DNA from: Stereum hirsutum FP-91666 SS1
Taxonomy: Eukaryota; Basidiomycota; Agaricomycetes; Russulales; Stereaceae
Reading direction: 5' to 3'
Assembly: GCF_000264905.1 (NCBI RefSeq)
Contig: NW_006763142.1
Coordinates: 856,597-920,596, forward strand
Length of the DNA: 64,000 nt
Program-made: the position numbers and the translations under genes
Part shown: in pieces, positions 12,511 through 25,200 of the stretch
Numbering within the stretch: the stretch's first letter is position 1
Layout of the letters: every line of letters starts with the position of its first letter
The notes under the pieces: model-generated
What the model saw: the letters and a program-made list of their open reading frames with translations, nothing else
Database searches by the model: none
What the model was told of the DNA's origin: nothing

Positions 12511-13992
12511 ATGCATATCGCACACAAGCCCAACCGCTGGCGCTTTCCTGTCGACAAACGTCAGACCTCCGACGATGCTCCCTCTGCAGCTGGCATCGCT
12601 TCGGCCACCGTAGCCACCGTCTCCGACCAAGAGACCGCAGCCACCCAATCCCTCCTCCTTGCGGCGACCAATACCGCTACGGACTCCACTACCATCGACC
12701 CGACCGTTCCTCTCGCAGGCTCAGCCGCAATCATGACGCTCACCACCTCCGATGAGCTGTCGGCGACCTCGACCGCCTCCGCGTCCCCAACAGCAGCCAG
12801 CGCTAGCTCGAGTGCGACTTCGGCTAAGCTTTCCTCGGATCTGTCCAAGCTCTCGGACGGCGCGGTCGTGGGGATTTGTTTTGGTGTGTTCGCGGTACTG
12901 GCGCTGTTGCTCCTCATCGTGAGGTGGGTGTTGAAGAAGTGGGTGCGGGCGGATGACCATGCGAAGGGCGATGAGAGGAAGACGGAGCCTTGGTCGAAAC
13001 TTGGGGAAGATGATGATCGGTGGGACGGTATGGGCCATGCACCCCCGCAGAGCACGATCTTCCCTAACGGTCCTGGCGGCGGGGGTAACGCGACTGGTGG
13101 CGCCCAACTCGAGAAGAGTCCTATCGGGACCGTCAAGTCTAAAGCTTCCGACTACGCCGACTTCTCGATGTTCAAGAAATCAAACTCATTGCGTTCGAAC
13201 GCGCATTCGACTGAGGAGAAGTCGCCCTCACATGAGGGCGCCTTCGACGCGACCACCATGCCCAACTTCGCGAAGTATACTCCCGATCTCGCTCAGCAAT
13301 TCGCCGAGGACGCCGCTGCCACATCTGACCGTTCGTACAAGGGCCGTGCCGACGGTGCACCCGTCGTTTCATGGGACGGCCAAACCGTAGGCGACGATTC
13401 GTTCCTCTCGATGCGCAGCGTGAGGATGTCGGAGGCGCCCCTGTCGAGTTCACCTGGGTTCGGTGCGGTGAGGCAGATGTCGGACGTCACGGTTTCGTCG
13501 CCGTTGCACCGTTGGGAGCAGGCAGAGGTCATCACGCCCATCGAGACCGATATCGGAGAGGCTTCGCATGGCCAGAATCCATTCGCTGACACCGTCCAGG
13601 AAGATCCCAGACGGAGCATGAGCAATCCATTCTTCGGCGCACAGGAGGCTATGAACCCATTCGCCGACTCGTCTTCCGCAACCCGCACCCACTCGAACCA
13701 CCCAGCCAGACGCTCTTCGGTCAAGACGAACGTGAGGATTGATTCGGTCATGAGTGATCACAGCACGGTTATGGGACGAGGGGAAGTTCAGCAGCAAAGG
13801 ACGATGCAGAATCTATTGGCGGCGTTGGACACAGATGTGCCCAGGGCTATTCCGGGCGCCGCGACTGGGGACGATAGGTTGTCCGTGGGCGTGACGCCGA
13901 GCATGATTTCCGAGTTGTATACGGCAGAAGAGGGCGACGATGGGGAGAGTGTCAGCCATTTCCCGATGCCACCAACTCCGAAGGCGGCATGA
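12511..13992 (+). CDS. Single-pass membrane protein with three NPF motifs, function unknown
   Basis: This is one intronless frame of 493 residues. Residues 1-116 are rich in Ser, Thr and Ala and look like an O-glycosylated ectodomain, though there is no cleavable signal peptide. Residues about 117-142 form one membrane span (VGICFGVFAVLALLLLIVRW) followed by basic KKW. The remaining 350 residues are hydrophilic and likely disordered. They carry NPF tripeptides at residues 356, 372 and 382. NPF is the established ligand of EH domains in endocytic adaptors, so a role as a cargo or sensor coupled to endocytosis is an inference. The frame stays open 123 nt further upstream, but this ATG follows a leader with no other in-frame methionine and starts the recognisable protein. 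Confidence 0.75.
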   Translation: MHIAHKPNRWRFPVDKRQTSDDAPSAAGIASATVATVSDQETAATQSLLLAATNTATDSTTIDPTVPLAGSAAIMTLTTSDELSATSTASASPTAASASSSATSAKLSSDLSKLSDGAVVGICFGVFAVLALLLLIVRWVLKKWVRADDHAKGDERKTEPWSKLGEDDDRWDGMGHAPPQSTIFPNGPGGGGNATGGAQLEKSPIGTVKSKASDYADFSMFKKSNSLRSNAHSTEEKSPSHEGAFDATTMPNFAKYTPDLAQQFAEDAAATSDRSYKGRADGAPVVSWDGQTVGDDSFLSMRSVRMSEAPLSSSPGFGAVRQMSDVTVSSPLHRWEQAEVITPIETDIGEASHGQNPFADTVQEDPRRSMSNPFFGAQEAMNPFADSSSATRTHSNHPARRSSVKTNVRIDSVMSDHSTVMGRGEVQQQRTMQNLLAALDTDVPRAIPGAATGDDRLSVGVTPSMISELYTAEEGDDGESVSHFPMPPTPKAA

Positions 13993-16288
13993 ACGGTTCA
14001 CTGTAATTCCCATTCCCTACCACGTTTATCCCCAGCTCGTTCAGCCCCAGCCCTGAGTTAACTTATATCACTTTCATGAGATGCTCTACCCAGCACCTTC
14101 GCCGCAATTGTTTCACCAAACGCACTGAACCCTTCTTGGAGGCCAGCCTCCCTCATCAACATCTCTCGTCCTTCCACTTCGCGAACCTCCTGCCTCGGTT
14201 GTTACCCCTCTCTTCGTCTTCTTTGTTCCAAATTATCCCCCCTCTTCTCCTTATTCTTTTCTTTCAATTCTCCAAACGTTGATGCCCCCTCCTCCGTTCG
14301 CCACGCTCGATACCACAGCCTATCCTGCCTGCTTGGTTACCCCCAGCTGCTGTCACAGTACGTACTTGTTCTTTTGTTATACGTTCGTCGTGCCATGTCA
14401 TGCCCTTTTCGTTGCGTTGCGTTTTTTGATCGTCCTCTGTACACTACTTTACTGGACCGCCGGACCGCTACTTACTTACCTACCTTCCGTCGACACCTCG
14501 ACCTTCGCAACTACAAGTGTTACATGCCATTCCCTCGTTGCCCAAATACATACGTCCACCCGCATGTTCACTTATCCTCGTCGCAGCGCGTCTGGAATAT
14601 TCCGTAACGGTGCTTGCACCCATCCAGGTTTGGAGTACGTCGTCGTCATATCCCATCCACCCACTCATCCACCAACGCAATGTACATCGGACCTGCATTC
14701 AAGTTCTCAGTGTTACAAAGAGGCCCATTCGCCCATGTCTATACATACCATCGCGACGGGATGCTTAGCATTTTGCTATGTGGATTTCGGCTTGACAATG
14801 ACGGCCTTCGGACATGGATACTTTTTTTCTTTCTCTGCTCGGACTTTCTGCAGTACTTCTTTTTGATTCACGCTCTCCGATGCTTTCGTTTCTTGTCATC
14901 TTTCGAATACGCAATGTTGTTTATACTTACATATGGCTCTTTTTACTTACTTTCTCTTGCTTCTCTGGATGTGCCAATGCCGCTCAAGGAAAACATGCCC
15001 GAATGACATGAGAATTTCTTCAGTTCAACAAAAAACTTCACGTTCATGATGTGCGGTGATACTCGGAGGGGCTTGGAGGACCGGTCACTGGCAGTGAGCA
15101 CACATACGATGACCGTGTATGAATGCAACTCCAGGGGAAGCCACCGGAAAGTACTCGGTGAAATTCTTTCTGAATGGTTGCTTCAGCTGGGAAGATATTC
15201 AGTGTATTCGAGGCCAGATCATTATACCCCAAGGATTGGGAGGAATATACTTCTTCTTACTGTGGCGTCACTCGAGTGGCGTGAGTATGTTTGCGGATGG
15301 GGTTCAATTTAAAATTCGGGCATCTCGAGCGCGAATTGCAAATTTCAGCCAGTCCTTCCTGCAAACGACGACGTTCCAATTGCTCTCATTCGCCTTCGAG
15401 CATCACCTCTTGCCCACGATTCTCATAAAAACTTGACACCTATTGACTCGTATACGATTACCAGTTCATTCACGCTCTTGAACCACAGGCGGGCCCTCTC
15501 TAGCCGCCGAAGACATCGTGACTTTCTTCATGTGTACATGTGTTTTGCATGGCCATAAACTCTGCTCTCGAGTCGTCACTTGCAATTTCGCCAGTAGCTC
15601 TACCCCGTACTCCGCCGCTGCATACGCATGAGACCACAGGACCGAATGGTGGTACTTGTTCATAGCCTCTTATAGACAAGTTTTCACTCGAATGTTGTAC
15701 GCATCTTTCCCTTCCAGACACATCCGTCTCCACAGTAAGAGCTGAACCCGCTGTACACATTTGCAAAATCGAGCTCAGACAGGCTCCTACAGGTTCCTTC
15801 TGAATGCTATATCCGAGATATTCGCGGCTGGTTTGTCTTTGGTCTCGATCAGGAATTCATTGTGCAAACACTCAGAGTCACCGGTCTATGCCAAGTGCGT
15901 ACGTCTGCAACAGTCGACGGAACGTTGGGCAATAAATGGAAATTATGTACATCCGGTCATTGCGAAACATCGGAATATCTCTCTTGATGGCTTCGACGAG
16001 CCACTGCTTCCTCCCTCGGAGACTCTGTCTTTTTGGTACTCCTGCTCACGACGCGGGCCATTAACGCTTTTCGGAGGCGGAAGCCTTGGAGAGCAGACTC
16101 TACGAGTTCCACTGACTCAATTACCAGAGCAGACGTCTCTCTTTGTAATAACACTTGGGCATACTGATTGTCCCCGAACGACTCTCTGGGTCTAGTATAA
16201 AGAGCTGAAGTCTCTGTCGCTCTGGTCTTCAGTAAACCTCCACAGTCCATTGCACCACAGGGTCTACAGTCTCTCGATCATCTTCGCC
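13993..16288. other. 2.3 kb without a supported gene
   Basis: The left part is CT-rich and gives long but featureless open frames, for example 14279-14866, with no domain or codon pattern like the neighbouring genes. The right end is the promoter of the GH7 gene. No repeat or RNA gene was recognised. Confidence 0.4.
16196..16202 (+). promoter_or_regulatory. TATA box of the GH7 gene
   Basis: TATAAAG lies 93 nt upstream of the start codon, a typical position for a strongly induced fungal cellulase gene. Confidence 0.6.
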
Positions 16289-18637
16289 ATGTTTCGCTCC
16301 TCAGATCTTCTTGCATTCCTGTTCGTCGCCGTCGCCGTCAGCGGCCAACAAATCGGTGAGTCTATGGTGGCAACAGGCACTCCCGATGTTCGCTGACTGG
16401 TTCAATTATGCAGGTACATTGACGCCGGAGGTTCACCCTCAACTTCAGGTGTCAACTTGCACAGCTGGAGGTGCTTTCACTGCTGCTACCAAGCCCATCG
16501 TTATTGACTCCAACTGGCGTTTCCTGCACAATGTTGGCGGTAGCACCAACGTAGGCCTCTTCTTCCTCGAGGCCAATACATTTTTTCATATAAAACCTAG
16601 TGCTATTCTGGCAACACTTGGGACACCACACTCTGGTAAGTTCCATCAATATTGGCCGCCGTGGAAGTCATTCCTGTGCGCGAGGCTAACGTTTGCTTGA
16701 TGTTCGACAGCCCTGACCCGGCCACTTGCGCTGCTAACTGTGGTATGTACCCGATTCGAGGCCAGGATCGTTGAGGATATACATCTCATCACGCGACGTC
16801 TCTGATCAGCTCTCGATGGAGCGGACTACACCGGTGAGATTTATCCCTATATCACCCTCCCAACATCATGCTGACAGCCTGCTCTCTACAGGAACCTATG
16901 GCATCACGACGAGCGCAGATGCACTCACGCTGAAGTTCGTCACCCACGGCCCCTTTTCCACCAACATTGGGTCTCGTGTCTACCTCGTAAGCTGTCCACC
17001 TCTTCGCAATATCCGCTTCTCTCACTAATGCAGGCTGACTCTCCAGATGGATTCTGATGACCTCTACCAAGAGTTTAACTTGCTCAACCAGGAGTTTACG
17101 TTCACCGTTGATATGTCCCAGTGAGTATATACTTTTTCCATGGAATGGCGTTGCAGTGGCTAACTTTCTTCGTTTCACAGGTTACCATGTGGTCTCAATG
17201 GTATCTTTTTGTATACATCATTGTTATACAATGACCAACTGAACATTTTCACCTCTAGGTGCTCTGTATTTCACCGAGATGGATGCTGATGGTGGAGTGG
17301 CGAGGTTCCCCACCAACAAGGCTGGTGCGAGATACGGCACCGGTTACTGTGATGCTCAATGGTAGGCAATCTCTTTCCGCTTTGACTGAATGTGTGAGAA
17401 ATGCTCACTGCACACTTTAGCCCACACGATCTTAAGTTCATTAATGGAGCGGTACGCCACTCATCTGCCTTAGACTTACGAGTTTCCACCACTCATTGCC
17501 ACCATCATGCAGGCTAACGTCGTTGACTGGACTCCGTCGCCCACCGACCCTAACAGTGGTACGGGCATGTTTGGGACATGCTGCTCGGAAATGGATATTT
17601 GGGAGGTAATGACGTTTTCGTATGCAAACCACAAGCTACTCACCGTTCTTTTTGGATGAATAGGGTAACACTATGGGGGCTGCATTCACCCCTCACGTCT
17701 GCAGGTGCTTATTTAGTTCTTGATTGACCATCGTAGATCATAGATCAACTTGCTTTTGTTATTCCAGCGTTGTTGGCCAGACTGAGTGCTCCGGTATCGA
17801 CTGTGGTGACGGCGCGGATAGGCAGAATGGTGTTTGCGACAAGGACGGTTGCGACTTCAACTCCTTCCGCATGGGCAACCAGACATTTTTTGGCCCTGGT
17901 AAGCTTGTGCTCCTCGCCTACATGCTTCTCCGCTCATTTATCACCTCATTTCAGAGAAAACTATCGACACGACTCAGCCTATCACCGTCGTTACCCAGTT
18001 CATCAGTGCGTATACCTATCTGCTTTTTCTGTAAAATATCTTTCATAGTAATCGACTACATACAGCCGATGACAACACCGCTACTGGGACGTTGACACAG
18101 ATCAAGCGTATATACGTTCAGAATGGTGAGGTCATCCAGAACTCCAACACGAACATCCCTGGGCTTGCCACCACCAACGCCATCAGCGATGCCTTCTGTA
18201 CCGACCAAAAGACCGTCACCGGTGACCCTAACACCTTCGAGAAGTTGGGAGGCTTACCTGTCCTCGGCAATGCATTCAAGAAAGGTATGGTGCTCGTCAT
18301 GAGCTTGTGGGTAAGTATCAGTTTCTTCGCTTTCCAATGCCGTGTCCAAACTCAAGCGGTGTATTCAGGACGACCATGCCGCCAACATGCTCTGGCTCGA
18401 CTCTAATGACCCTGCTGATGCCAATCCCGCCACTCCTGGTATTGCTCGCGGACTTTGTTCGACTACGTCTGGTGTACCTGCTACAATCGAGGCACAATCG
18501 CCCAACTCCCAGGTTATCTTCTCTGGCATCAAGACTGGCCCCATCGGCAGGTACGCACAGGCTCTTCTGCTTGCGTTACACTTCACCTGTCTGCCCCGCT
18601 CACGCTTCGTCTTCCCTACAGCACCTTTACCGCTTGA
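16289..18637 (+). CDS. cbhI: GH7 cellobiohydrolase I, secreted, without CBM1
   Basis: This enzyme releases cellobiose processively from cellulose chain ends. The model is 458 residues in 17 exons: 16289-16355, 16414-16550, 16601-16635, 16711-16742, 16810-16833, 16892-16986, 17047-17120, 17181-17200, 17259-17361, 17421-17451, 17513-17605, 17664-17704, 17768-17898, 17955-18005, 18066-18310, 18369-18550 and 18622-18637. A signal peptide ([19 protein letters not shown]) precedes the mature start QQIGT. The GH7 signature EMDIWEGN carries the ExDxxE catalytic acids at 232, 234 and 237 of the precursor. Conserved CBH blocks include [33 protein letters not shown] and SGVPATIE. The protein stops right after the catalytic fold at TGPIGSTFTA, so there is no linker or cellulose-binding module. 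The loop pattern is that of an exo-acting enzyme rather than an endoglucanase. Confidence 0.95.
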
Positions 18638-19533
18638 CCTGCTTTAGTTCGTTAAAAACTGGTAGGTTCCTTTTTTTTGCTACAACTCGCTATTGATTGA
18701 TATTTTCTGTCGGCATCACTGGTTTGCACAGGTGTCTTGCTTGAAAGTGTCCGATATTGAATGAGTTCTCGGCTCGGCCTTGTGGAGGGTTCTTGATTGA
18801 TGGTTGATGAGGCCTGTTGATATATACCTCGCATCGCATGTTCATTGTCGATATACAAAATATTTTTGCTACTGGCCTACTGCTCTGACATTGCGCTGCA
18901 GTACATAAACTGGCTGTGCAATGAGCTGATGAACTCCTAAAAGTCCATATCATCGCATCATACTCTTCTGCTACATCGATGTTCAAGCTTGCCCGTATCG
19001 AGCTTGGCTTGAGCGCCCGTGCTTGATCTGAAGAGAAGTAACTTAGCGATGCGCAGGCACGGTGTTCTCATGTTGTGGCGCTAACTGGCAAGCGCCGACT
19101 CGGATCCTCGTCAACTTTGTGGCCCTTCCCTTTGCCTTTTGATCCTGTACGACTTCCAAGGCTGTCCATTAATAAGCCTGGTACATCCTCTCACCGCTTG
19201 CCTTTCTTTTGACAATATCTTCCAACAAACTTGTCCCCATACATGCCTCGTATGGATAAGTTTTGCGGTTCATATCCAATGACCTCTTTCTTTTCATAGC
19301 GCTGGTATGTAAAGCTTCCCCCGCACGAAGCGGATCGGCGAGCATAAGTGACGTGCTAGTAATGTAACCATAGTCTCGGCATCGGAGAATATGCGCATCC
19401 GAGTCGTTATCAACTCGTGCCTACAAAAGGCGTACAGGTATATATGAGGAGCCGGGTATGCTTCTCGGCAACGAATGCTTCATTGCTTCTATCGCCTTTT
19501 TCATCCATCCTCCTCTCTTCGAACACGCCAGTG
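18638..19533. other. Intergenic region
   Basis: It contains the GH7 3' end and the presumed promoter of the next plus-strand gene. No further gene, repeat or RNA was recognised. Confidence 0.4.
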
Positions 19534-21197
19534 ATGAAGTTGGATGCGCGCGATGACTCTGGATTGACTGCAGACCAACAGATCCTTCTTGCGGGCTTTG
19601 GAAATACCATTATTCATGACTGTGCTGTGATTATCGTGGAGAGCATGGTGTACGGTGCGTCGCTCTTTCCTCGTTTTCGCCCAAGGCGCTCTTTGCTGAC
19701 AATGCAGTTCAACCTAATCCAGCGGTGTACATTATCACCTTCTTTTCCTTACTACGCATACTGAGGTACTTGGTCTTCTTCAAGATTTCAGCTGTCTATG
19801 AGAGGTTGACGCATTATGAAACCGATCATGATACTTCCAGACGAAAAGGATTTCGTTCGAAAGCCAAGGCTGCACTACTTCTCGCTTCTCTCCTCATGTT
19901 CCTGTTCTCGAGCGCTTTATGGGCATTGGATGTGGCAGCCCTCACATTGAGAACACGAGCGGTTCTTGTCGTCAATTTGGACACGCCTCTGGAAGATAGA
20001 CTGGACAACGGGAGCAATATAATCTTCACCTTCAACTGGATTCAGGATATCCTATACTCTTTCGAGGTGCGCCTCCCTTCAATATAGTCTGGCTTATCGT
20101 GGCAGCTTAATTGATATATGTTGCTGTGTTCGATCCTTGGTTTCCTGCCAGTTCGTCCTCGGTGACTGCATTGTCGTCTGGAGAGCATGTGCTTTGGCTC
20201 GTGGTAATCGACCGTTGTTGATCGTGTTATCCCTCCTTCTCCTGGGCTCTGCTGGTAAGTGTCTCCGTTCACGCCTTCGAGATATTGATGGAACTCATAG
20301 TTACGGTGTCGTCGCCATAAGTCGCCAGCTTGACGTTCTTCGGGTGCATCATCCACTACGACTTTCCTTTTGAGTCAGTGGCTCTTTGCACGAACGCCGA
20401 GGTAGCAGCGCTATCTTTATCTATAGCGACGAATATCGGAGCGACAGGATCGATTGGCTATATAGCATGGTGCGAAGTTTGTTTCCTTGCTTTCTGTACC
20501 GTCTCATTCTCACGCACTTTTGTCGAGAAGGCATCATTCGCTGCTGGTGAGGGCTGCTCACGGCGATTCTAAGTATTGCAGAAGTCGCCTCGAGAAGATT
20601 TTATGGTCGCTGGTTGAGTCCGGGATGATCTATGTCGTTCTATGGGTGTGTATCCTACCTAATGACTCTTACTAATGTAGACGGCTGGGGTGATAAATTG
20701 ACCATGATTTTGCTCTCTCATTAGGTTTCTCAAATCTTTTACTTCCTCCCCATCGAATTCCCATCCGGAAGTCCCGCATCGTTCATCCAAATCTTCCTGA
20801 GCAGTATTGGACAACAGATTGCCGTATGTCTTTGTTTGCATGATCCAGCCCACCTCTCCCTCATCTTATATTGTGCTGATGGTATCTGACTGTTGCGATT
20901 GTATCATAGGGCCTGTATCCAACACTCATTATCCTCATCGTACATCTCGGCCTTTCGCAACTGGACTCTGTTCCAGCCACTCAAAATAATACGATGGTGC
21001 ATACTACACTACAATTCGCGACACGACACGGCAGCCATCAGATCTCTCAGTCCCATGGAGGAACTTCAACGAGATATAGCTCTGGAATGGATGGGCAGGA
21101 GCTTGAGCTGGGACCCGTAGGGGTGGACACCCAAACGAGTGGCGTTCCGAGTCATGGAAAGAGTATTGGCATTGTTAGAGTTAATGCAGGTGATTAA
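19534..21197 (+). CDS. Seven-span membrane protein of unknown function, copy 2
   Basis: The model is 380 residues in eight exons: 19534-19654, 19723-19765, 19841-20066, 20152-20254, 20322-20469, 20531-20645, 20725-20823 and 20910-21197. It is a paralogue of the protein at 5982-7621. The two share LLMFLFSSALWALDVAAL, LGDCIVVWRACAL, TGSIGYIAW and SRLEKILWSLVESGMIY, each with small changes. About seven hydrophobic segments are present. The last exon continues into a Ser/Thr/Gly-rich tail that differs from the other copy. Two alternative splice choices are also open, namely reading through 19766-19840 and using an acceptor at 19707. I rejected both because the adopted model gives exon lengths equal to those of copy 1. 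The biochemical role is unknown. Confidence 0.8.
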
Positions 21198-22206
21198 CGT
21201 TGTTATGACTTGAATGTGTTCTTGTAAGAATGATTAATACCCTACGGACGCTGTAATGTACTGCATCTGCGTCAAGTATGTTGATGGGAAGGAGAGAAAG
21301 TTGGAACCATTTTTGCAAATACGTAGGGAGTGGCCCAATCGCCACTCACCAAAAGCACAGGCTATTTCCGGGACCATGGGAAAGTACACGTGTCCGTCGA
21401 AGTCTCTCACCCTCAAGTTTTTCTACAACGTTGAAACTTGAGGCCGACGACAACAAGTACTCACGAGTCTCAGACGTCCCTCTCTGGTCTTCTATGTGGG
21501 ATGTTATGTCCTCTTTCATCTATATTATGGCCTGCTGGGCGTCTTATCCACGTTTCCCCGAAAATGATCCTCTGTATGCACATAACGGTGGGCTTTTCAA
21601 CTCTCATGGGTCACAAGCGTCACAAGGCCAAGACCCCTGAACTTCAATTGTGCCGGATTGCTGTTTTCCAACTTGCATAGCTCGTGGGTTTGAGCACTTG
21701 ACTGTCCAGGGCAGACACCGCGCTCTCATGCAACAACCCGTCTGTTTCGAAAACGATACTTCTGTGCGGAATACTTCCAAAATTCTTTAGCCCTTCTTTT
21801 AGGCCTACTATGGTTTCGTCAAGGATCGACATCCACTCATCATCTGACGCAACCCACAGAAGTTGCTTCGTAGTGGCATGGTGTTCCTGGTACTTCTTGC
21901 CAATAACAAGGTCTGCCAACCTTGATCCTCCAACATTAATATAAATCTCTTCCGAATCTCATGCATACGCCTTTTGCTGGAGGGGTGCCTATCCGGCATT
22001 TCAGCTGACCTCTCACCGGGCAGTCCTACGGTCCGCCGCTTCATTTGTTATAGGGGAGATGGTCAGGCTCTACTCGTCGCATATTCATGGGCGGCATTCG
22101 TGATCCAGTTGGACTCTATAAAACCTGTCATGCACGAGGTTTCAATGTTGAACGATTATTCCCAGTGTTATTCTCTTGACTTTACCTCTTCGATCGCGAC
22201 GAAGCC
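21198..22206. other. 1 kb intergenic region with a TATA box
   Basis: No gene is seen. TATAAAA at 22117-22123 lies 84 nt upstream of the next start codon and supports that start. Confidence 0.45.
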
Positions 22207-25200
22207 ATGGTAGTATCGGCTACGACAACGAATAATGCGGTATCAGATGGCGTCGACTTGAAGTGGCTGGACGGGAAGGCTCCTAGCACCACCATCACTG
22301 GGACTTCCTTCGGCGTCCCTTGGCCTCAAGGCTCCGTGGATAGGACAACTTCAATCGCCATAAACTCTCCGGACGGTACAGGTATACCTGTTCAGACATG
22401 GCCGCTAGCATAGTACGTTCAAAGTTCTCAGCAACCGTGGTCCCGGACATGGGTACTCACGGTATACCACTTGTTCTACTGGTGGCGTCTTGGTGGCGTC
22501 TGCTAGCTGGCCGGATGGAAGCCTGAAGTGGACTGGTCATGCCTTGGCGGCGAGTGAAAACTTAACAGACACATTCCATCTATCAGTCGACACTCCCACG
22601 GAGCCCACTTCGCCAGTCGATGTGACACAAACTTCCGACCAGATTACGGTCACCACTGGGTCTTTCACAGGTACGCCTGCATTCCTCATGTATGAACCTC
22701 TGATACGAGACTTTCTGGTATCTTTCAAGCGGTATTCAATACCTCCGGCACTACCATCATCGACAGTCTTTCCCTGGGCGGCAGCACGAAGGCACAAGCA
22801 GGGCAGCTCATTGTACACGTCCAGAATGGGCCTGACGAGCCGGAAACTGAAGGTTCACGTCCTTCGGTCGTCGCAACAACGGGGACTATCGAGACTGTGA
22901 CTGTAGAGCAGGATGGCCCCGTAAGAGCCATGATCAAGGTTCGGGTCTCGCATACCATCGTCCACTTCACCTGTATTATGCTGATTAGCGTGCAAATAGG
23001 TCACTGGGAAGTATGAGGGCGGTGGTCATGCCGCGTTTTTACCATTCACGGTCAGGTTCTACATTTCGGCTGGGGCCACAGCGGTACGGCTGGTACATTT
23101 TTTCATCTATGACGGAGATCAGTTCAACGACTTCATCAAAGGAATAGTGAGAAACATATTCTTCGATTCTGCTTGCTCATTCATCGCACTCACGCTCAAC
23201 TCGCAGGGTCTCACATTCTCCACACCGCTGTCCGACGAGCTCTACAACCGCCACGTCCGTTTCGTTACCTCCACCGGCGGTATCTGGGGCGAACCCGTTC
23301 GCGTCCTCTCCGGCTTACGTCGCGATGCCACCGCCGCTGTTCTTACCCCACAATTCGAAGGACTGGCCACACCCGACATTTCCACCTGGCCAACAACCGT
23401 TTCTTCCGGTGTTGACGACCTTCCCATCTGGAACGATTTTAGGTTGGATCAACTCTCGCCCACGAGGTGGACTGTTGCGAAACGGACAGTAGCAGGAAGT
23501 GCTGCGAGTTGGCTGAAGAGTGCTGGGTTTGGAGAGAAGGCGGCCGGTGTGGGATATATCGGAGGTGCGACTAGTGGTGGAGTTACGTTTGCGGCGAGAA
23601 ACTTTTGGGAGGGGGCACCGAGAGGGTTGGATATTAGGGGTGCAGGGGGCGACGCTGCAGCAGTGACAATTTGGGCTTATAGCCCCAGGGTAAGTCCTTG
23701 TACTTCATCGCACTTGAACTGCTCAGGCAAATGCATTCCTCATGTTGACAGGCGGAGGCCATGGACATGAGACACTACGACACTACCGCACACGGCGTAA
23801 GCACTGAAAATCCTGATTTCCCTGCTTATATCTAATGGCATTTTATATAGCTCGATTTGACCTACGAGGATGTCGGCGATCCTGATCCAAATCCCATCGG
23901 AGTAGGCAGGTGATTGCACAGCGTTCAACTCGCATCGGAGCTCTGAAGGACTGGTACATGGGCCCTCCGTAGCTAACTTGATTTTGCCTTTCACCATAGA
24001 TCATATGAGTTCACACTTCAAGTAGAGTCTGCAACTCCATCCCGTGATACGCTGGCTGATTTTGCCTCGGTCATCGTGCGTCTTTCCTTGTGCTGAACCG
24101 AAATTACCGAGAACTGACTCTTGAATTAGACGACTGTTCCACAAGTCGTGGCCTCTCCAGAGTTCTATGTCTCTCGTCATATCTTCGGTGGACGATGGTA
24201 GGTTTCGAGCTTCAGCTTTGAGGGTAGGGTGCCTTCTGACTGATGTCTTTCTCGTGCAGGAACGTTCCGGACACATCGTCCTCTGGCCTCGCCACAATCG
24301 AACAGCAAAAGTCGGACCTGCTCGATTTCTACGTCAATGTCAGTTCAGCAGATGAGCGATTCGACTTCACATGTATAACACTCTTCCATATTGGAGTTCC
24401 TGACTCGCTGTCCTTCTCTCCGACAGGAAATTGGCCAACGCCAGTTTTACGGCTTCTGGGACTACGGCGACTTCATGCATACCTATGGTCCGCCCTCCGA
24501 GCTACACCCTTGCGCATGTTCTATCTGATCACTCACTCTGCCATAGATCAAACACGTCACACCTGGAGATATGATGTCGGGGGCTACGTGAGTTTGTAAT
24601 TCCCGCTTCTCGAGGTTGGGCAAGAACTGAACATAGCAAATGCAGGCCTGGGACAATGGGGAACTAGGTCCGTATCCACTCTTTTTGTCCTTATTCTAGT
24701 CTTTCTCACCACATAAATTTTTACAGGTAGCGACCTGTGGATATGGATGTCGTTCCTTCGGACTGGGCGTGCGGATATTTTCCGGATGGCGTATGCGTTG
24801 ACGCGCCATCTTTCGGAGGTTGATTTCCATCATATTGGACCATTCGCTGGCCTTGGATCTCGGCATCACGGTACGCTACTCATCAAACTATGTAGCTGAG
24901 CAGGATGATTGACCTGTTTTACGATATTCGTAGTCACGCATTGGGGCGATGGTGCGAAGGAAGCTCGGGTCAGTAGTAGTACCATCAAGCGGCCATTCTA
25001 CTATTTAACTGGTACGCCCGCCGCGAACTTCGAACTGTATGATCTATCGATTATTTTTATGTAGCGGACGAGTTGGTCGGTGATATCATGGAGTATTCGC
25101 TACAAGCAGATCAAACCCTTCTTCAATGGGAGCCACTTCGTAAGGTTGCAGCTTTACCTCCTCAAGCTCCTAGCCGTGTCCGCATCGGACCCGACTGGAC

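Noticed and set aside
14279..14866. 195-codon plus-strand frame
   Set aside because: CT-rich and featureless, with competing frames of similar length over the same DNA.
19708..19840. Alternative splice sites in seven-span copy 2 (acceptor at 19707, read-through of 19766-19840)
   Set aside because: Only the chosen sites give exon lengths equal to those in copy 1.
23242..23427. Antisense frames within the PL26-like gene
   Set aside because: They are shadows of the 483-nt coding exon on the other strand.
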